Positions 6,943 to 14,840 are shown, counted from the stretch's first letter. The stretch is DNA of 35,750 nucleotides from Sedimentisphaerales bacterium (GCA_016931715.1 JAFGEF010000019.1:1-35750); one strand, 5' to 3'. A program made the numbers and translations. Notes: a model not told the origin generated them from the letters alone.

Positions 6943-7521
6943 ATGAAAAAAGCTAAAGTTAATAAGGGGCAAATAGTAATTGTTAGCGGGCCATCCGGCG
7001 CAGGTAAAAGCACTATCTGTCAAAGGGTAGTAGAAATGCTGGATGAAGCCTGCCTGAGCGTCTCGGTTACCACCAGGCCGAAGAGTAAAACAGAAAAAGA
7101 CGGCATAGACTATTGGTTTATATCGAAAAAGGAATTTCAGGATAGAATAGACAAAGGGCTTCTGCTGGAATATGCTAATGTATTCGGCAATATGTATGGA
7201 ACACCGAAAGATAAGGTTGATGAAATACTTAAAGCCGGCAAAATCATTATCCTGGAAATTGATGTTCAGGGCGCAAGGCAGGTAAAGGCTGTCTATCCGG
7301 ATGCGATAATGATTTTTATTTTGCCTCCGAGCGAAAAAGTTCTGGCTGAACGTATTGCCAATCGCGGGAGAGACAGTTCCGACTCGGTAGAGTTAAGATT
7401 AGACGGCGCTAATGCTGAAATCGCCGCAGCCAGGCAGTATTATGAACATATGGTTGTAAATGAGGATTTGCAGCAGGCTGTGAACACGTGTGTGCAGATT
7501 ATCCGTCAGGCAAGAGCCTGA
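6943..7521 (+). CDS. gmk: Guanylate kinase
   Basis: Phosphorylates GMP to GDP with ATP, a core step in nucleotide supply. The 192-residue protein begins with the P-loop GPSGAGKST at about 16-24. It also has the GMP-binding segment SVTTRPKSKTEKDGIDYWF, the lid region, and the LEIDVQGARQVK strand with the usual metal-site Asp. RIANRGRDSS carries the conserved Arg residues. Length and motifs are typical. GGTGG precedes the ATG. It sits between yicC and rpoZ, as in many bacteria. Confidence 0.96.
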   Translation: MKKAKVNKGQIVIVSGPSGAGKSTICQRVVEMLDEACLSVSVTTRPKSKTEKDGIDYWFISKKEFQDRIDKGLLLEYANVFGNMYGTPKDKVDEILKAGKIIILEIDVQGARQVKAVYPDAIMIFILPPSEKVLAERIANRGRDSSDSVELRLDGANAEIAAARQYYEHMVVNEDLQQAVNTCVQIIRQARA

Positions 7522-7607
7522 ACCTTTATATCGGGTAATAACAGAATGAGTAAAATAATTTCTGAGAATAAATAAATCATAATTAATTTTTTAGGTACGG
7601 GAAAAAA

Positions 7608-7841
7608 ATGATAGAAGAACTTAAGAGTGATGAAATAATCAAAAAAGTAGGCGGCAGGTTCAAACTTACTGCAATGGTTCAAAGACGACTCGGTGAGCTT
7701 ATGCAGGGCGCAAGGCCTTTAATTGAAGATGTCGAAGGCAAAACGACAATGGAAATTGTAATTCAGGAAATCCTGCGTGATAAAATTGCCATTGATGAAA
7801 ATGCTGCATCCAAAACAAGCCAGGTAATAGATAAGCTTTAG
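7608..7841 (+). CDS. rpoZ: RNA polymerase omega subunit
   Basis: A 77-residue protein that fits the omega subunit, which helps assemble the beta-prime subunit of RNA polymerase. The core segment GGRFKLTAMVQRRLGELMQG corresponds to the conserved RFxLvxxaxkRarqL motif of the family. The following stretch ends with the conserved (T)xxEIxxxKI-like element (TTMEIVIQEILRDKI). Position directly after gmk and before the CoA genes supports the call. It is slightly diverged, as in other planctomycete omegas, but the length is normal. Confidence 0.88.
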   Translation: MIEELKSDEIIKKVGGRFKLTAMVQRRLGELMQGARPLIEDVEGKTTMEIVIQEILRDKIAIDENAASKTSQVIDKL

Positions 7842-7863
7842 TGTATTATCATATATTAGATAA

Positions 7864-8445
7864 ATGCTTGCCAAAAAGAATATTTTACTTGGTGTTACCG
7901 GTGGAATCGCTGCGTATAAGGCAGTTGATTTAGCCAGTAAAATAACTGCCGCTGGTGCGAACGTGAAAACAGTTATGACGCAGAATTCCTGCCGGTTTGT
8001 TGGGCCGCTGAGTTTCGAGGGAGTATCAGGCTCATCGGTTTTCACTTCGATGTGGACTGCGCCTGAGGAACACAAAATAGGCCACATAGCTTTAGCCGAC
8101 TGGGCGGATATTGTCGTTGTCGCACCTGCATCAGCCAATATTATAGCTAAAATCGCGAATGGAATATGCGACGACCTGCTTAGTACCGTGCTTTGTGCGT
8201 GCTGGAATCTGGCAGCACAAGGTAAAGCGATGTTAGCTCCTGCGATGAATAATAAGATGTGGGAAAATCCGGCAGTGCAGAGAAATGTTGAAACAGTCAG
8301 GAAAATGGGCTTTCAATTGGTCGGACCCGCCGAAGGTCGTCTTGCATGCGGCACACAGGGACTGGGAAGAATGTCTGAGCCGCAGGAAATACTCGAAGCG
8401 ATAGAAAGAGCAGCCGCTTTGCCTTCCGCAAGCAAATCCAAATGA
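7864..8445 (+). CDS. coaC: Phosphopantothenoylcysteine decarboxylase (stand-alone CoaC)
   Basis: A flavoprotein that decarboxylates 4'-phosphopantothenoylcysteine in coenzyme A synthesis. The 193 residues show the FMN-binding start LLGVTGGIAAYKAVD, the catalytic His74 in KIGHIALADWADIVVVAPAS, the substrate-clamp motif PAMN (Asn129) and the reductive Cys162 in RLACGTQGLGRM. In most bacteria this is the N-terminal half of a fused CoaBC protein. Here it ends in TGA and the ligase is a separate gene 44 bases on. It starts 22 bases after rpoZ without a visible ribosome site, so translation may depend on the upstream gene. Confidence 0.94.
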   Translation: MLAKKNILLGVTGGIAAYKAVDLASKITAAGANVKTVMTQNSCRFVGPLSFEGVSGSSVFTSMWTAPEEHKIGHIALADWADIVVVAPASANIIAKIANGICDDLLSTVLCACWNLAAQGKAMLAPAMNNKMWENPAVQRNVETVRKMGFQLVGPAEGRLACGTQGLGRMSEPQEILEAIERAAALPSASKSK

Positions 8446-8489
8446 TCTAACCGGCGAATATTAATATTTAAAATTTCAAGTTTACAAAA

Positions 8490-9140
8490 ATGCGAATCTT
8501 AATTACAGCAGGGGGAACACGAGAGTATATTGACCCGGTGCGTTTCATATCCAACGCCAGCAGCGGGAGGATGGGCTTTGAGCTTGCACGAGCGGCAGTA
8601 AAAGACGGCCACAAAGTTACACTAATAACAACTGTCGATTGTGATTTGCGGCTCTTGAATCAGGCAAAAATAGTTAAAGTCGAAAGTGCCGCAGAAATGT
8701 TCGAGGCAGTAAAAAAGCATTTTGAGAAATGTGATTGTTTAATTATGGCCGCCGCCGTGGCGGATTATGCGCCCGCTCAAAAATCTAAAGTAAAAATAAA
8801 AAAGCAGAAAAGGGATTTAGTAATAAAATTAAAACCGACAGCAGACATACTGAAATGGGCGGGGAAAAATAAAAAAGTAAAAAGAGGAAAAGGTCAAAGG
8901 CAAATTGTTGTCGGTTTTGCCCTGGAAGATAAGAATCTTCGGCAAAACGCGGAAAAAAAGCTCAAAGAAAAAAATCTTGATATGATAGTTGCCAATAGTC
9001 TTTCAGCTATCGGCAGCAGCAAATCAACTGTTCATATAAAAACACCAGATACTCTATGGATAGTAATAGAAAATGAAACAAAAGCCGCAACCGCCCGAAA
9101 AATAATTCATTTGATGGCAGATCATGCCTGGACAAAATAA
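8490..9140 (+). CDS. coaB: Phosphopantothenate--cysteine ligase (stand-alone CoaB)
   Basis: Joins cysteine to 4'-phosphopantothenate with CTP, the step before CoaC. The 216 residues begin [20 protein letters not shown], the CoaB nucleotide-binding start, then [23 protein letters not shown] and the Lys-rich segment before [12 protein letters not shown] are the substrate region, followed by VGFALE and [11 protein letters not shown]. It is in a different frame from coaC with its own ATG and a 44-base gap, so this is two genes rather than a broken fusion. The ribosome site is weak. It closes the housekeeping run; a large AT-rich non-coding region follows. Confidence 0.93.
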   Translation: MRILITAGGTREYIDPVRFISNASSGRMGFELARAAVKDGHKVTLITTVDCDLRLLNQAKIVKVESAAEMFEAVKKHFEKCDCLIMAAAVADYAPAQKSKVKIKKQKRDLVIKLKPTADILKWAGKNKKVKRGKGQRQIVVGFALEDKNLRQNAEKKLKEKNLDMIVANSLSAIGSSKSTVHIKTPDTLWIVIENETKAATARKIIHLMADHAWTK

Positions 9141-9927
9141 GTATTTCAAACTTTTACATCGATATTTTGTCTATATTGCCGATATTATCTTCTTATTGTA
9201 TTTTTTCTCTAAATTTGCCCATCTGAAAATAATAAAGCAAGTAAATGTAAATATAAGCAAGATAATTCCCTGTTTAATGCAAAAACAATAAAATAACGCA
9301 GGTATTATTTATTTATATATCCTGTACGTTCTATTCTTACTCATCCCTGTGATTTTATTTAGCTTTATTATCTCTATATTATTTATAACCTTATATTCCG
9401 GTTATGAATAAGGTTGCATATATCCCTGTTTATCAAATTTAACAGGCAAACTGTGTATTTATGTAAAATAAATATGAGACTGTATTGCATAAAAGTGTTA
9501 TTTTCATGTGTCTTAAATTAATAATGTAAATTCTTATAAATAAAGGAATAAGAGATTTCTATGCATTAATATTCTTGAGGTTTCTTAAGAAATACTGTGC
9601 AGATTTAAGATAGTAACATAGAAATTATTTCCTTGTGGAAGTATAGTCATATTAAGAAATTGGTTTCAACTTTTGCAGTATTGTTTGAAAAAGAGAAATA
9701 GAGTATGCCCAGAGTGCAAAGGGGAAAAGTTTTAATGAAAAATATAATTTTTTCATAGATATAACTCGATAGCCTATAAATAGGAAGGAGTGAAGGGTGA
9801 ACAAATCTCGACATAAGAGAAAGGAGGCGTGGAATTAATAATACATAAAATTTCTTCGTAATGTAAATCAGGAGGATTTAAGGAATTGCTCTGAAAAGAA
9901 CATTTATTTTTGTTAAGGAGAACGACC
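9141..9927 (+). other. AT-rich 0.8-kb region without a normal gene; leader of the secreted cluster
   Basis: No frame of gene-like length is found here. The region is markedly AT-rich. It holds two adjacent inverted repeats after coaB: AACCTTAT/ATAAGGTT (9387-9394 with 9408-9415) and CCTGTT/AACAGG (9425-9430 with 9441-9446). There is a 12-bp palindrome TTTCTTAAGAAA (9581-9592), a TGAAAAA/TTTTTCA repeat (9736-9755), and CCTATAAATAGG (9773-9784). Several strong Shine-Dalgarno-like sequences (9783-9790, 9820-9827, 9871-9876) lie before the real start at 9928. I could not find a convincing promoter. Confidence 0.5.
9797..9838 (+). CDS. Possible 13-residue basic leader peptide
   Basis: GTG at 9797, preceded by GGAAGGAGTGAAGG, opens a 14-codon frame including TAA. 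It would encode MNKSRHKRKEAWN if read from the start codon. The ribosome site is as strong as that of any gene nearby. It ends 89 bases before the first secreted-protein gene and may control it. Translation is not proven; chance occurrence in a leader is possible. Confidence 0.3.
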   Translation: MNKSRHKRKEAWN

Positions 9928-11100
9928 ATGAAAAAATTTACTGTAATATTTATAGTGTTACTGCTTTTTTTTGCAGTTTCACAAACATATGGTGAAGAGA
10001 GTTACCCTGCATACTCAAATTCAACAGCCACTTCGGCTAATCAGATTAACACATCACTAAACCAGAATGTGCAAAGTCTGGGTTATGGCGAGGGAGGTAC
10101 AGCTATCGCTGGAGGCGGAAGCTCAGTTTCCGATTCATCTTCTGTTTCTGTCAGTGGAGATTCCGGCGCCATAGCGAATATCAGCACAAATTCGACATCT
10201 AATTATGAATCACGCACGCCGCCGGTTGCTATGTTTCCACCTTATTTGCCTACATTTTCTCACGGTGGATGGGGAACAATACAGGCTTATTTTCCTAACG
10301 GACCAAATGGAAATGACAGGATGTATGAACGTGCGTTTTATCCGGGAAGTAAGTGTGATATGAAAGAGATTAAAGGTGTTATTAATTCATTGCCTTATGA
10401 CGGTCCTTTAAGCATGATGGGCGGAGTGCTTAATTGTGTCGGAAAGTTATTCGGTGGGCCGGATAATTTCCATCATGGCAAAGGTTTTGAAATAGCAAAT
10501 TCCATTGTCAGGAAGCGACGACCTAAAGAACGACCGCTATATATTCTGATCGATTCGAATATTAATCGCGATTATTTTAACAGCATGGGATATACATATG
10601 TCGGCAAAGTGAGTCTTGAAGGCAAGGTAGAACGAAACTGGGACCTTGTCTATAAAGCCGCTATAGCAGAGGCTTTGCCATGGGATGTAGATATAATGCT
10701 GGTTTCAGGAGGTATGAAGGGTGTTACAGTCGGTTCAACTTTGACTTTCCCCTCTGCAGGAGGTGCTTATGCACAGACAAATTACTCTGTGACGCTCCTC
10801 GGTGGCAGATCTACAGGAATTACTGAAGGTAAAGGGATGGCAATGGTGAGCGCCGAATGTTATCGCTATAATCCGAATGCAGCCAGAAGAAGGGCTATTC
10901 CAGAGGTTTTCTATAATAGAATACATGCTAAAGCAGGTTCTTCACAAGTACTTGAAACTTCACAGCGTATAGAAGAAAGGATTCCTGAAGAACAAAATGT
11001 TCAATTGTATACACCAGCTCCAACTTCACAAAATCAGCAATATACAGGAGTTAAGGTCAATCCGGAGCTTTATGAAATGGCCGGGTTTAGTATGCAATAA
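9928..11100 (+). CDS. Secreted protein of unknown function, first gene of the cluster
   Basis: A 390-residue protein with a clear Sec signal peptide (about 1-22, ending QTYG). Residues 25-92 are low-complexity, rich in Ser, Gly, Asn and Thr (SSVSDSSSVSVSGDSGAIAN). A mixed domain starts near 110 and includes ERPLYILIDSNINRD and a Gly-rich stretch VGSTLTFPSAGGAYAQTNYS ending in LLGGRSTGITEGKGMAM. The C-terminal 60 residues are Glu/Gln-rich. AAGGAGAACGACC places the start at ATG 9928; the frame is open further upstream but from a TTG with no ribosome site. I recognise no family. Two secreted Gln/Gly-rich proteins follow on the same strand. A structural or surface role is a guess from context. 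Confidence 0.75.
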   Translation: MKKFTVIFIVLLLFFAVSQTYGEESYPAYSNSTATSANQINTSLNQNVQSLGYGEGGTAIAGGGSSVSDSSSVSVSGDSGAIANISTNSTSNYESRTPPVAMFPPYLPTFSHGGWGTIQAYFPNGPNGNDRMYERAFYPGSKCDMKEIKGVINSLPYDGPLSMMGGVLNCVGKLFGGPDNFHHGKGFEIANSIVRKRRPKERPLYILIDSNINRDYFNSMGYTYVGKVSLEGKVERNWDLVYKAAIAEALPWDVDIMLVSGGMKGVTVGSTLTFPSAGGAYAQTNYSVTLLGGRSTGITEGKGMAMVSAECYRYNPNAARRRAIPEVFYNRIHAKAGSSQVLETSQRIEERIPEEQNVQLYTPAPTSQNQQYTGVKVNPELYEMAGFSMQ

Positions 11101-11192
11101 AGGAATTACTTGATTGTTATAAAATGTGTTTTTTGCTGAGATAGCAGTCCCTTGAGAAAAGAGAAAAGACTGGATTTGTGTATCTATTCGAA

Positions 11193-11219
11193 ATGAAAGG
11201 GGAGAAAGGAGGTATGTAA
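11193..11219 (+). CDS. Possible 8-residue leader peptide ending in a start-stop
   Basis: ATG at 11193 opens MKGEKGGM followed by TAA at 11217-11219. Its second ATG is itself preceded by AAAGGAGG, giving a minimal ATG-TAA start-stop frame. The surrounding GAGAAAGGAGG is shared with the leader of the gene at 9928. It lies 103 bases before the next gene. This could be a regulatory uORF or a decoy ribosome site; the evidence is sequence only. Confidence 0.25.
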   Translation: MKGEKGGM

Positions 11220-11321
11220 TAATAAAACACTTTGGGGGAGCATATGGGAGTATGATTGCTTATATGTGGTAAGCGATTTTAAACAATTGTATTTGTAATT
11301 AATTAGAAAAGGAGTTCAGAA

Positions 11322-11933
11322 ATGTTAAGAATTTATTCAGTAATAGTTGCAGCTTTGCTGCTCTCGGTTAGTGCTTATGGAATGGGAGGTCTTCAATTGA
11401 GCGGCCTCGGTCAGACACAGGGTTTCTCTATTTATGGAGAAAATCTGGCTTCGCAGGTTGGCGGAAGCGGGACATCAAGTGCGGGTAATATGGCTTCAGT
11501 GGAACAGAATAATAATTTGACTAAGATATTCGGTGGAAATCTCAGTCAAAGCGAAGGTTCTATGCTCGTTCAGGGGGCAAATACTTCTGGACATTGCGGT
11601 TCTTTAAGTGTTCAGCAGATAGGCGGTTCTTCGGGAACTCAAGGTCAACTTTTGTCCAATACATGGTGCGGAAGTATGGCAACCCAGGGACAATCACTTG
11701 AAGTAGGACTCCAGCAGGCTGCTGAGAAAGATGGTGGTTCTGGAACCGCTGAAGGAACACAGGGTTCTCTTGCAGGACAGTGCCAGACAATTCTTGGTAA
11801 TGGGACTATTATGACTTCATCGCAGTCAATAGGCGCTGCTCAAACTGCCAATGTGTCCGGAAACGTATGGTCTGATGGACAGGCTGGCAATCTCGTTCAA
11901 ATTACAGCAACTCAGACACAAATGGCGAACTAA
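11322..11933 (+). CDS. Secreted Gln/Gly/Ser-rich protein, possibly fibre-forming
   Basis: A 203-residue protein with a Sec signal peptide (about 1-20, ending SAYG). The rest is almost free of long hydrophobic stretches and is made of short Gly/Ser/Gln turns such as NLSQSEGSMLVQGANTSG and SMATQGQSLEV, about 24 Gln in all. Gln recurs at roughly 5-8-residue intervals, a pattern reminiscent of curlin-type or other beta-solenoid repeats, though the curlin consensus itself is not met. Three Cys (92, 116, 154) are spread out. Residues 24-64 align with residues 19-58 of the next protein. AAAAGGAG precedes the ATG. No known family is recognised; an amyloid or surface-fibre role is inference. Confidence 0.7.
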   Translation: MLRIYSVIVAALLLSVSAYGMGGLQLSGLGQTQGFSIYGENLASQVGGSGTSSAGNMASVEQNNNLTKIFGGNLSQSEGSMLVQGANTSGHCGSLSVQQIGGSSGTQGQLLSNTWCGSMATQGQSLEVGLQQAAEKDGGSGTAEGTQGSLAGQCQTILGNGTIMTSSQSIGAAQTANVSGNVWSDGQAGNLVQITATQTQMAN

Positions 11934-11985
11934 TAATGTTAGCTGTTAGAAAAATGCAAAGAATTCTCTAAGTAATCTGGTCGCA

Positions 11986-12038
11986 GGGAGCCTTAAAGCT
12001 AACCTTTCATTATTTATTGATCGGTCTTTATGGCTCCC
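11986..12038 (+). terminator. Strong hairpin between the second and third secreted-protein genes
   Basis: GGGAGCCTTAAAG (11986-11998) pairs with CTTTATGGCTCCC (12026-12038) at 12 of 13 positions, with a 27-nt loop. It is followed by TTGTTCTG rather than a pure T-run. It may end or attenuate the upstream transcript, or protect its 3' end, which would set the level of the third gene apart from the second. Confidence 0.5.
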
Positions 12039-12099
12039 TTGTTCTGAAATAATTATTTACACTATAGGTAATATTAAAACTCGTTAAGAAAGGGTAAAA

Positions 12100-12675
12100 A
12101 TGTATAAGGGTTTAGTGTTTTCTATTGTGCTTGTCTTTTTGATTACGTCCATTGCTCTTGGTAATATTGGGCAAGCTGAAGGTTTTCAGATAAGCACAGG
12201 AAACCTGGTAACTTTATATGGCGGACCCGGTTTGGCTGTTGGAGGTAATGTTGTTATTGTTGGTCAGAACCAGACATCCTCAAGTAAAGGTGTGAGTTTA
12301 GATAATCTTTATATTGCTTTGCAGGGAGAGACAGGAATTCTGGATCAGGGAACTGCTGCGTTGAGTTTTTCTGCTGCTCTTGGCGGCACACAACAGGCTG
12401 AAATTGTTGGGCAGCAAATACAGACTGAGGATATTGAAACATCGACACAAGATCAGACAAGGAATTTTGTTCAGGCAATAACTAAAGATAGTGGCATCGG
12501 TGGTATAATAGCCGGACAAGGCGGAATTATCGGCCAGGCACAGATAATAGCAAGTAGCGCTGGTATAACTGGTGAAGCTGTATTTTCAGGCATTAGTCAG
12601 TATAATGGCATTGTCGGTGGATTTGGAAAAGACGTTTTTTTAGATAGTCTTATTGCTATGGGAACAGGTCAATAG
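12100..12675 (+). CDS. Secreted Gln/Gly/Ile-rich protein, paralogue of the preceding one
   Basis: A 191-residue protein with a Sec signal peptide (about 1-21, ending IALG). The mature start NIGQAEGFQISTGNL matches GLGQTQGFSIYGENL of the previous protein, and the match continues through GG-G-GN-V-QN spacing, so the two share an ancestor. The rest is rich in Gly, Gln and Ile with short repeats (GIGGIIAGQGGIIGQAQII), typical of beta-strand stacking. It has no Cys. AGAAAGGGTAAAA precedes the ATG. Function unknown; a secreted or surface structural protein is the most I would infer. It converges on the repressor gene at 12852, with hairpins between. Confidence 0.7.
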   Translation: MYKGLVFSIVLVFLITSIALGNIGQAEGFQISTGNLVTLYGGPGLAVGGNVVIVGQNQTSSSKGVSLDNLYIALQGETGILDQGTAALSFSAALGGTQQAEIVGQQIQTEDIETSTQDQTRNFVQAITKDSGIGGIIAGQGGIIGQAQIIASSAGITGEAVFSGISQYNGIVGGFGKDVFLDSLIAMGTGQ

Positions 12676-12696
12676 ATAACGAATAAAAGAACGATG

Positions 12697-12729
12697 GACC
12701 AAAGAAAAAAAAGGACTTTTTTCATGGTC
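12697..12729. terminator. Probable bidirectional terminator between convergent genes
   Basis: GACCAAAGAAAAAA (12697-12710) pairs with TTTTTTCATGGTC (12717-12729) with one internal irregularity, giving A- and T-rich flanks usable in both directions. A second smaller hairpin, AGCTCC/GGAGCT (12741-12746 with 12761-12766), followed by TTCTTCTTT, lies just beyond it. They separate the secreted cluster (plus) from the S24 repressor (minus). Confidence 0.6.
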
Positions 12730-12851
12730 GAGTCCTATGGAGCTCCCGAGCAATAGCTTTGGAGCTTCTTCTTTATATTGAACTTTTGCAAAAATGAGAA
12801 AAGGCATACTTTGGAAAGAAAAAATATATTTCCAAATTTTTCCCGGGAAGC

Positions 12852-13628
12852 TTAAAGCTTTTCGTATCTTAGTACTGCACGGTAAAGGCCGTTTATGCGG
12901 TTTCCTTCGACAATTGACGGCGGGTACTTATCGTTTCTTGGCTGGAGGCGTATTGTTTTATCCTTCTCGAAAAAGACTCTCTTGAAAGTAGTCTCGTGCG
13001 GCATCGCAAAACGAACGAAGCAGTCATCCCCGTTGCGAACTTCAGTCGCAGGTGAGAACACAACAATATCGCCTTCGTGAAATTTCGGTTCCATGGAATC
13101 GCCGATCACCCGAACAGCGAATGCGTTTGGGTCATGCAAATCCGGGCATCGGACATAATCATCTGCTATTCCCACGGGATAATCAAGGTCGTTGAAATCG
13201 GTAGGATAACCGGCGGCAACCTTATTGATGACAGGCACAAGACGTCCCGGAGCCAGGACAGACTTTTCTTCTTTGAGGTCTAACTTGTTTTTTGAGATGA
13301 CCTTCTTTAAATTGGCTGTTTTTGTTTTATTGTCGATGATGCTTTGTACAATCTGCCGCCATTTTTGATTTTCCGCTTCAGCTGATTCGTATTCCTCCCG
13401 GATATCAGCAGGAAGACCTTCTACGTGAGCGATATGAAGCAGCAGGCCTTGTTCGAATTTAAGTACTTTTTCGAGTTTTGAGAGCAGCTCATCGCTCGGA
13501 GGATTTTTTACTCTTTCTGTTTCAATTGTGGAAAGGTATGGCTTGGAAAAGCCTACACGATTTGCGACTTCATCGAGTGTCAGCTTCAACTCCTCGCGTC
13601 TTTGCCTTAAAATTTGACCAAGTGACAT
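12852..13628 (-). CDS. Self-cleaving HTH repressor (XRE plus peptidase S24)
   Basis: A 258-residue transcription factor. Residues 5-62 are a Cro/C1-type HTH (LTLDEVANRVGFSKPYLSTI). Residues about 130-255 are a LexA/CI-type S24 domain with the Ala139-Gly140 cleavage site in KVAAGYP, the catalytic Ser178 in GDSMEP and Lys216 in TTFKRVFF. Such proteins usually repress DNA-damage or mobile-element genes and are inactivated by RecA-stimulated self-cleavage; here all the needed residues are in place. It is unlike LexA in having an XRE rather than a winged-helix domain. It follows the DUF362 gene by 28 bases, so it may be co-transcribed with it. No phage genes are seen nearby. Confidence 0.88.
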   Translation of the reverse strand: MSLGQILRQRREELKLTLDEVANRVGFSKPYLSTIETERVKNPPSDELLSKLEKVLKFEQGLLLHIAHVEGLPADIREEYESAEAENQKWRQIVQSIIDNKTKTANLKKVISKNKLDLKEEKSVLAPGRLVPVINKVAAGYPTDFNDLDYPVGIADDYVRCPDLHDPNAFAVRVIGDSMEPKFHEGDIVVFSPATEVRNGDDCFVRFAMPHETTFKRVFFEKDKTIRLQPRNDKYPPSIVEGNRINGLYRAVLRYEKL

Positions 13629-13656
13629 AATATATCCTCACAATAAAAGTTAATAT

Positions 13657-14733
13657 TTATCTTATTTCTATCAATTCATATTTACTGCTGCCCAGGCCTA
13701 TGCTTTCTGCATGCCTGATTTGGCAGGTTGGGTCAAGCTGTTTATTTTCAATCAATTCCTGGAGTTTTCGTCCGGTTTTTTTCTCAACGAGGTCCAGAGA
13801 CGCTTTGTCAACTGCAACAGGGTCGGCAGAAGCAACTATGCCAATATCATCAACAATTTTACGCATGTCCGGCGTATCAAAACAATCACAATCTTTCGTT
13901 ACTGACAATATAAAATTGAAAAATGCCGCCTTACCTTTTTTATTCTTCAGCACACCCAGGGCGTATTCTGCAATATTTTGCTGCAGCGCTTCTGTTTCCC
14001 TGCACCAGTTGCATTCCACAGCGCTGAACCTGCAGAAAGCCATGCACTCGGCGCAGCCTATACATTTATCCTGGTTGATGTGCGCTCTTATTTTGCCGAG
14101 AGTAATCGCGTCGCCGGGGCAGTGTTTTAGGCATTCCCCGCAAAGTGTGCAGTTCTTGCCTATGCTGAGCTTAAGCGATGCGTGCTGTTTCAGTTTGCCT
14201 TTCTTACTGGCGCAGCCCATACCGAGCGTTTTCAGTGTTGCGCCAAAGCCGGAAGCAAGGTGGCCTGTAAAGTGAGCGATTGAAAGGATTGACTGGCAGT
14301 TGTCATACTCGGCGCCAATATAAACTTCTCTGTTTCGGGGGCAATTTATCTCTACAGTTTTTTCTGTTGCGCCAAGCAGGCCGTCGGAGACGATAAAAGG
14401 AACGCCAAGCGTTTTCAGATTGAAACCATGCTTATCGGCTACAACCATATGATTTACTGCGTTGCTTCTGTGTCCGACATATAAAGTGCTCGAATCGGTT
14501 ACGAAAGGCATAGTTCCGAGAGAAAACAATTCGTCTATAAGCCCTTTTATACAGGGCGCAGTTATGTAAGTATTATTACCATCTTCGCCGACGTGGACTT
14601 TTACAGCCGTAAAATCATTCTTTGCGAAACACTGTGAAAAATTTCCGGCTTTGAAGAGTTTTTGTGCCTTTCTGGAAATTGACTTTTCACCGTCAGTAAT
14701 TGAAGCTTTAATAAAATAAACGCTCGAATCCAT
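13657..14733 (-). CDS. DUF362 protein with two 4Fe-4S clusters
   Basis: A 358-residue protein with a DUF362 domain (about 1-185: VKVHVGEDGNNTYI, FVTDSSTLYVGHRSNA, HFTGHLASGFGATLKTLGMGC). A bacterial ferredoxin pair at about 195-234 follows: CTLCGECLKHCP (Cys195, 198, 201, 205) and CIGCAECMAFC (Cys224, 227, 230, 234). The two complete CxxCxxCxxxC motifs predict two [4Fe-4S] clusters and an electron-transfer role in the cytoplasm. The substrate of the DUF362 part is unknown. Such proteins are common in anaerobes. It has its own promoter at 14810-14837. The ribosome site before ATG 14733 is weak. Confidence 0.9.
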   Translation of the reverse strand: MDSSVYFIKASITDGEKSISRKAQKLFKAGNFSQCFAKNDFTAVKVHVGEDGNNTYITAPCIKGLIDELFSLGTMPFVTDSSTLYVGHRSNAVNHMVVADKHGFNLKTLGVPFIVSDGLLGATEKTVEINCPRNREVYIGAEYDNCQSILSIAHFTGHLASGFGATLKTLGMGCASKKGKLKQHASLKLSIGKNCTLCGECLKHCPGDAITLGKIRAHINQDKCIGCAECMAFCRFSAVECNWCRETEALQQNIAEYALGVLKNKKGKAAFFNFILSVTKDCDCFDTPDMRKIVDDIGIVASADPVAVDKASLDLVEKKTGRKLQELIENKQLDPTCQIRHAESIGLGSSKYELIEIR

Positions 14734-14809
14734 TGAAACTGCTTTCTGTAAAAATATACTATGTATAACAACACCTTTAAGTTAAACAGTCATCATACAG
14801 CCGCTGGTT

Positions 14810-14837
14810 ATTATATAGTTATTTTTTATTAATGCAA
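14810..14837 (-). promoter_or_regulatory. Sigma-70-type promoter for the DUF362 gene
   Basis: On the minus strand TTGCAT (14837-14832), 16 bases, then TATAAT (14815-14810). It lies in the gap between mntP and the DUF362 gene, about 80 bases before the start. Confidence 0.55.
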
Positions 14838-14840
14838 GCA

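Noticed and set aside
8446-8489. Sequencing frameshift splitting a single coaBC gene
   Set aside because: The gap is 44 bases, coaC has a proper stop, and coaB has its own ATG and a normal N-terminus.
9661-9680. Sigma-54-like promoter (TTGG...TTTGC)
   Set aside because: The gap between GG and GC is 11 bases rather than 10 and the flanks do not fit the consensus.
12794-12985. Plus-strand 63-codon frame after the third secreted gene
   Set aside because: It overlaps the end of the repressor gene, has no ribosome site and shows no domain.
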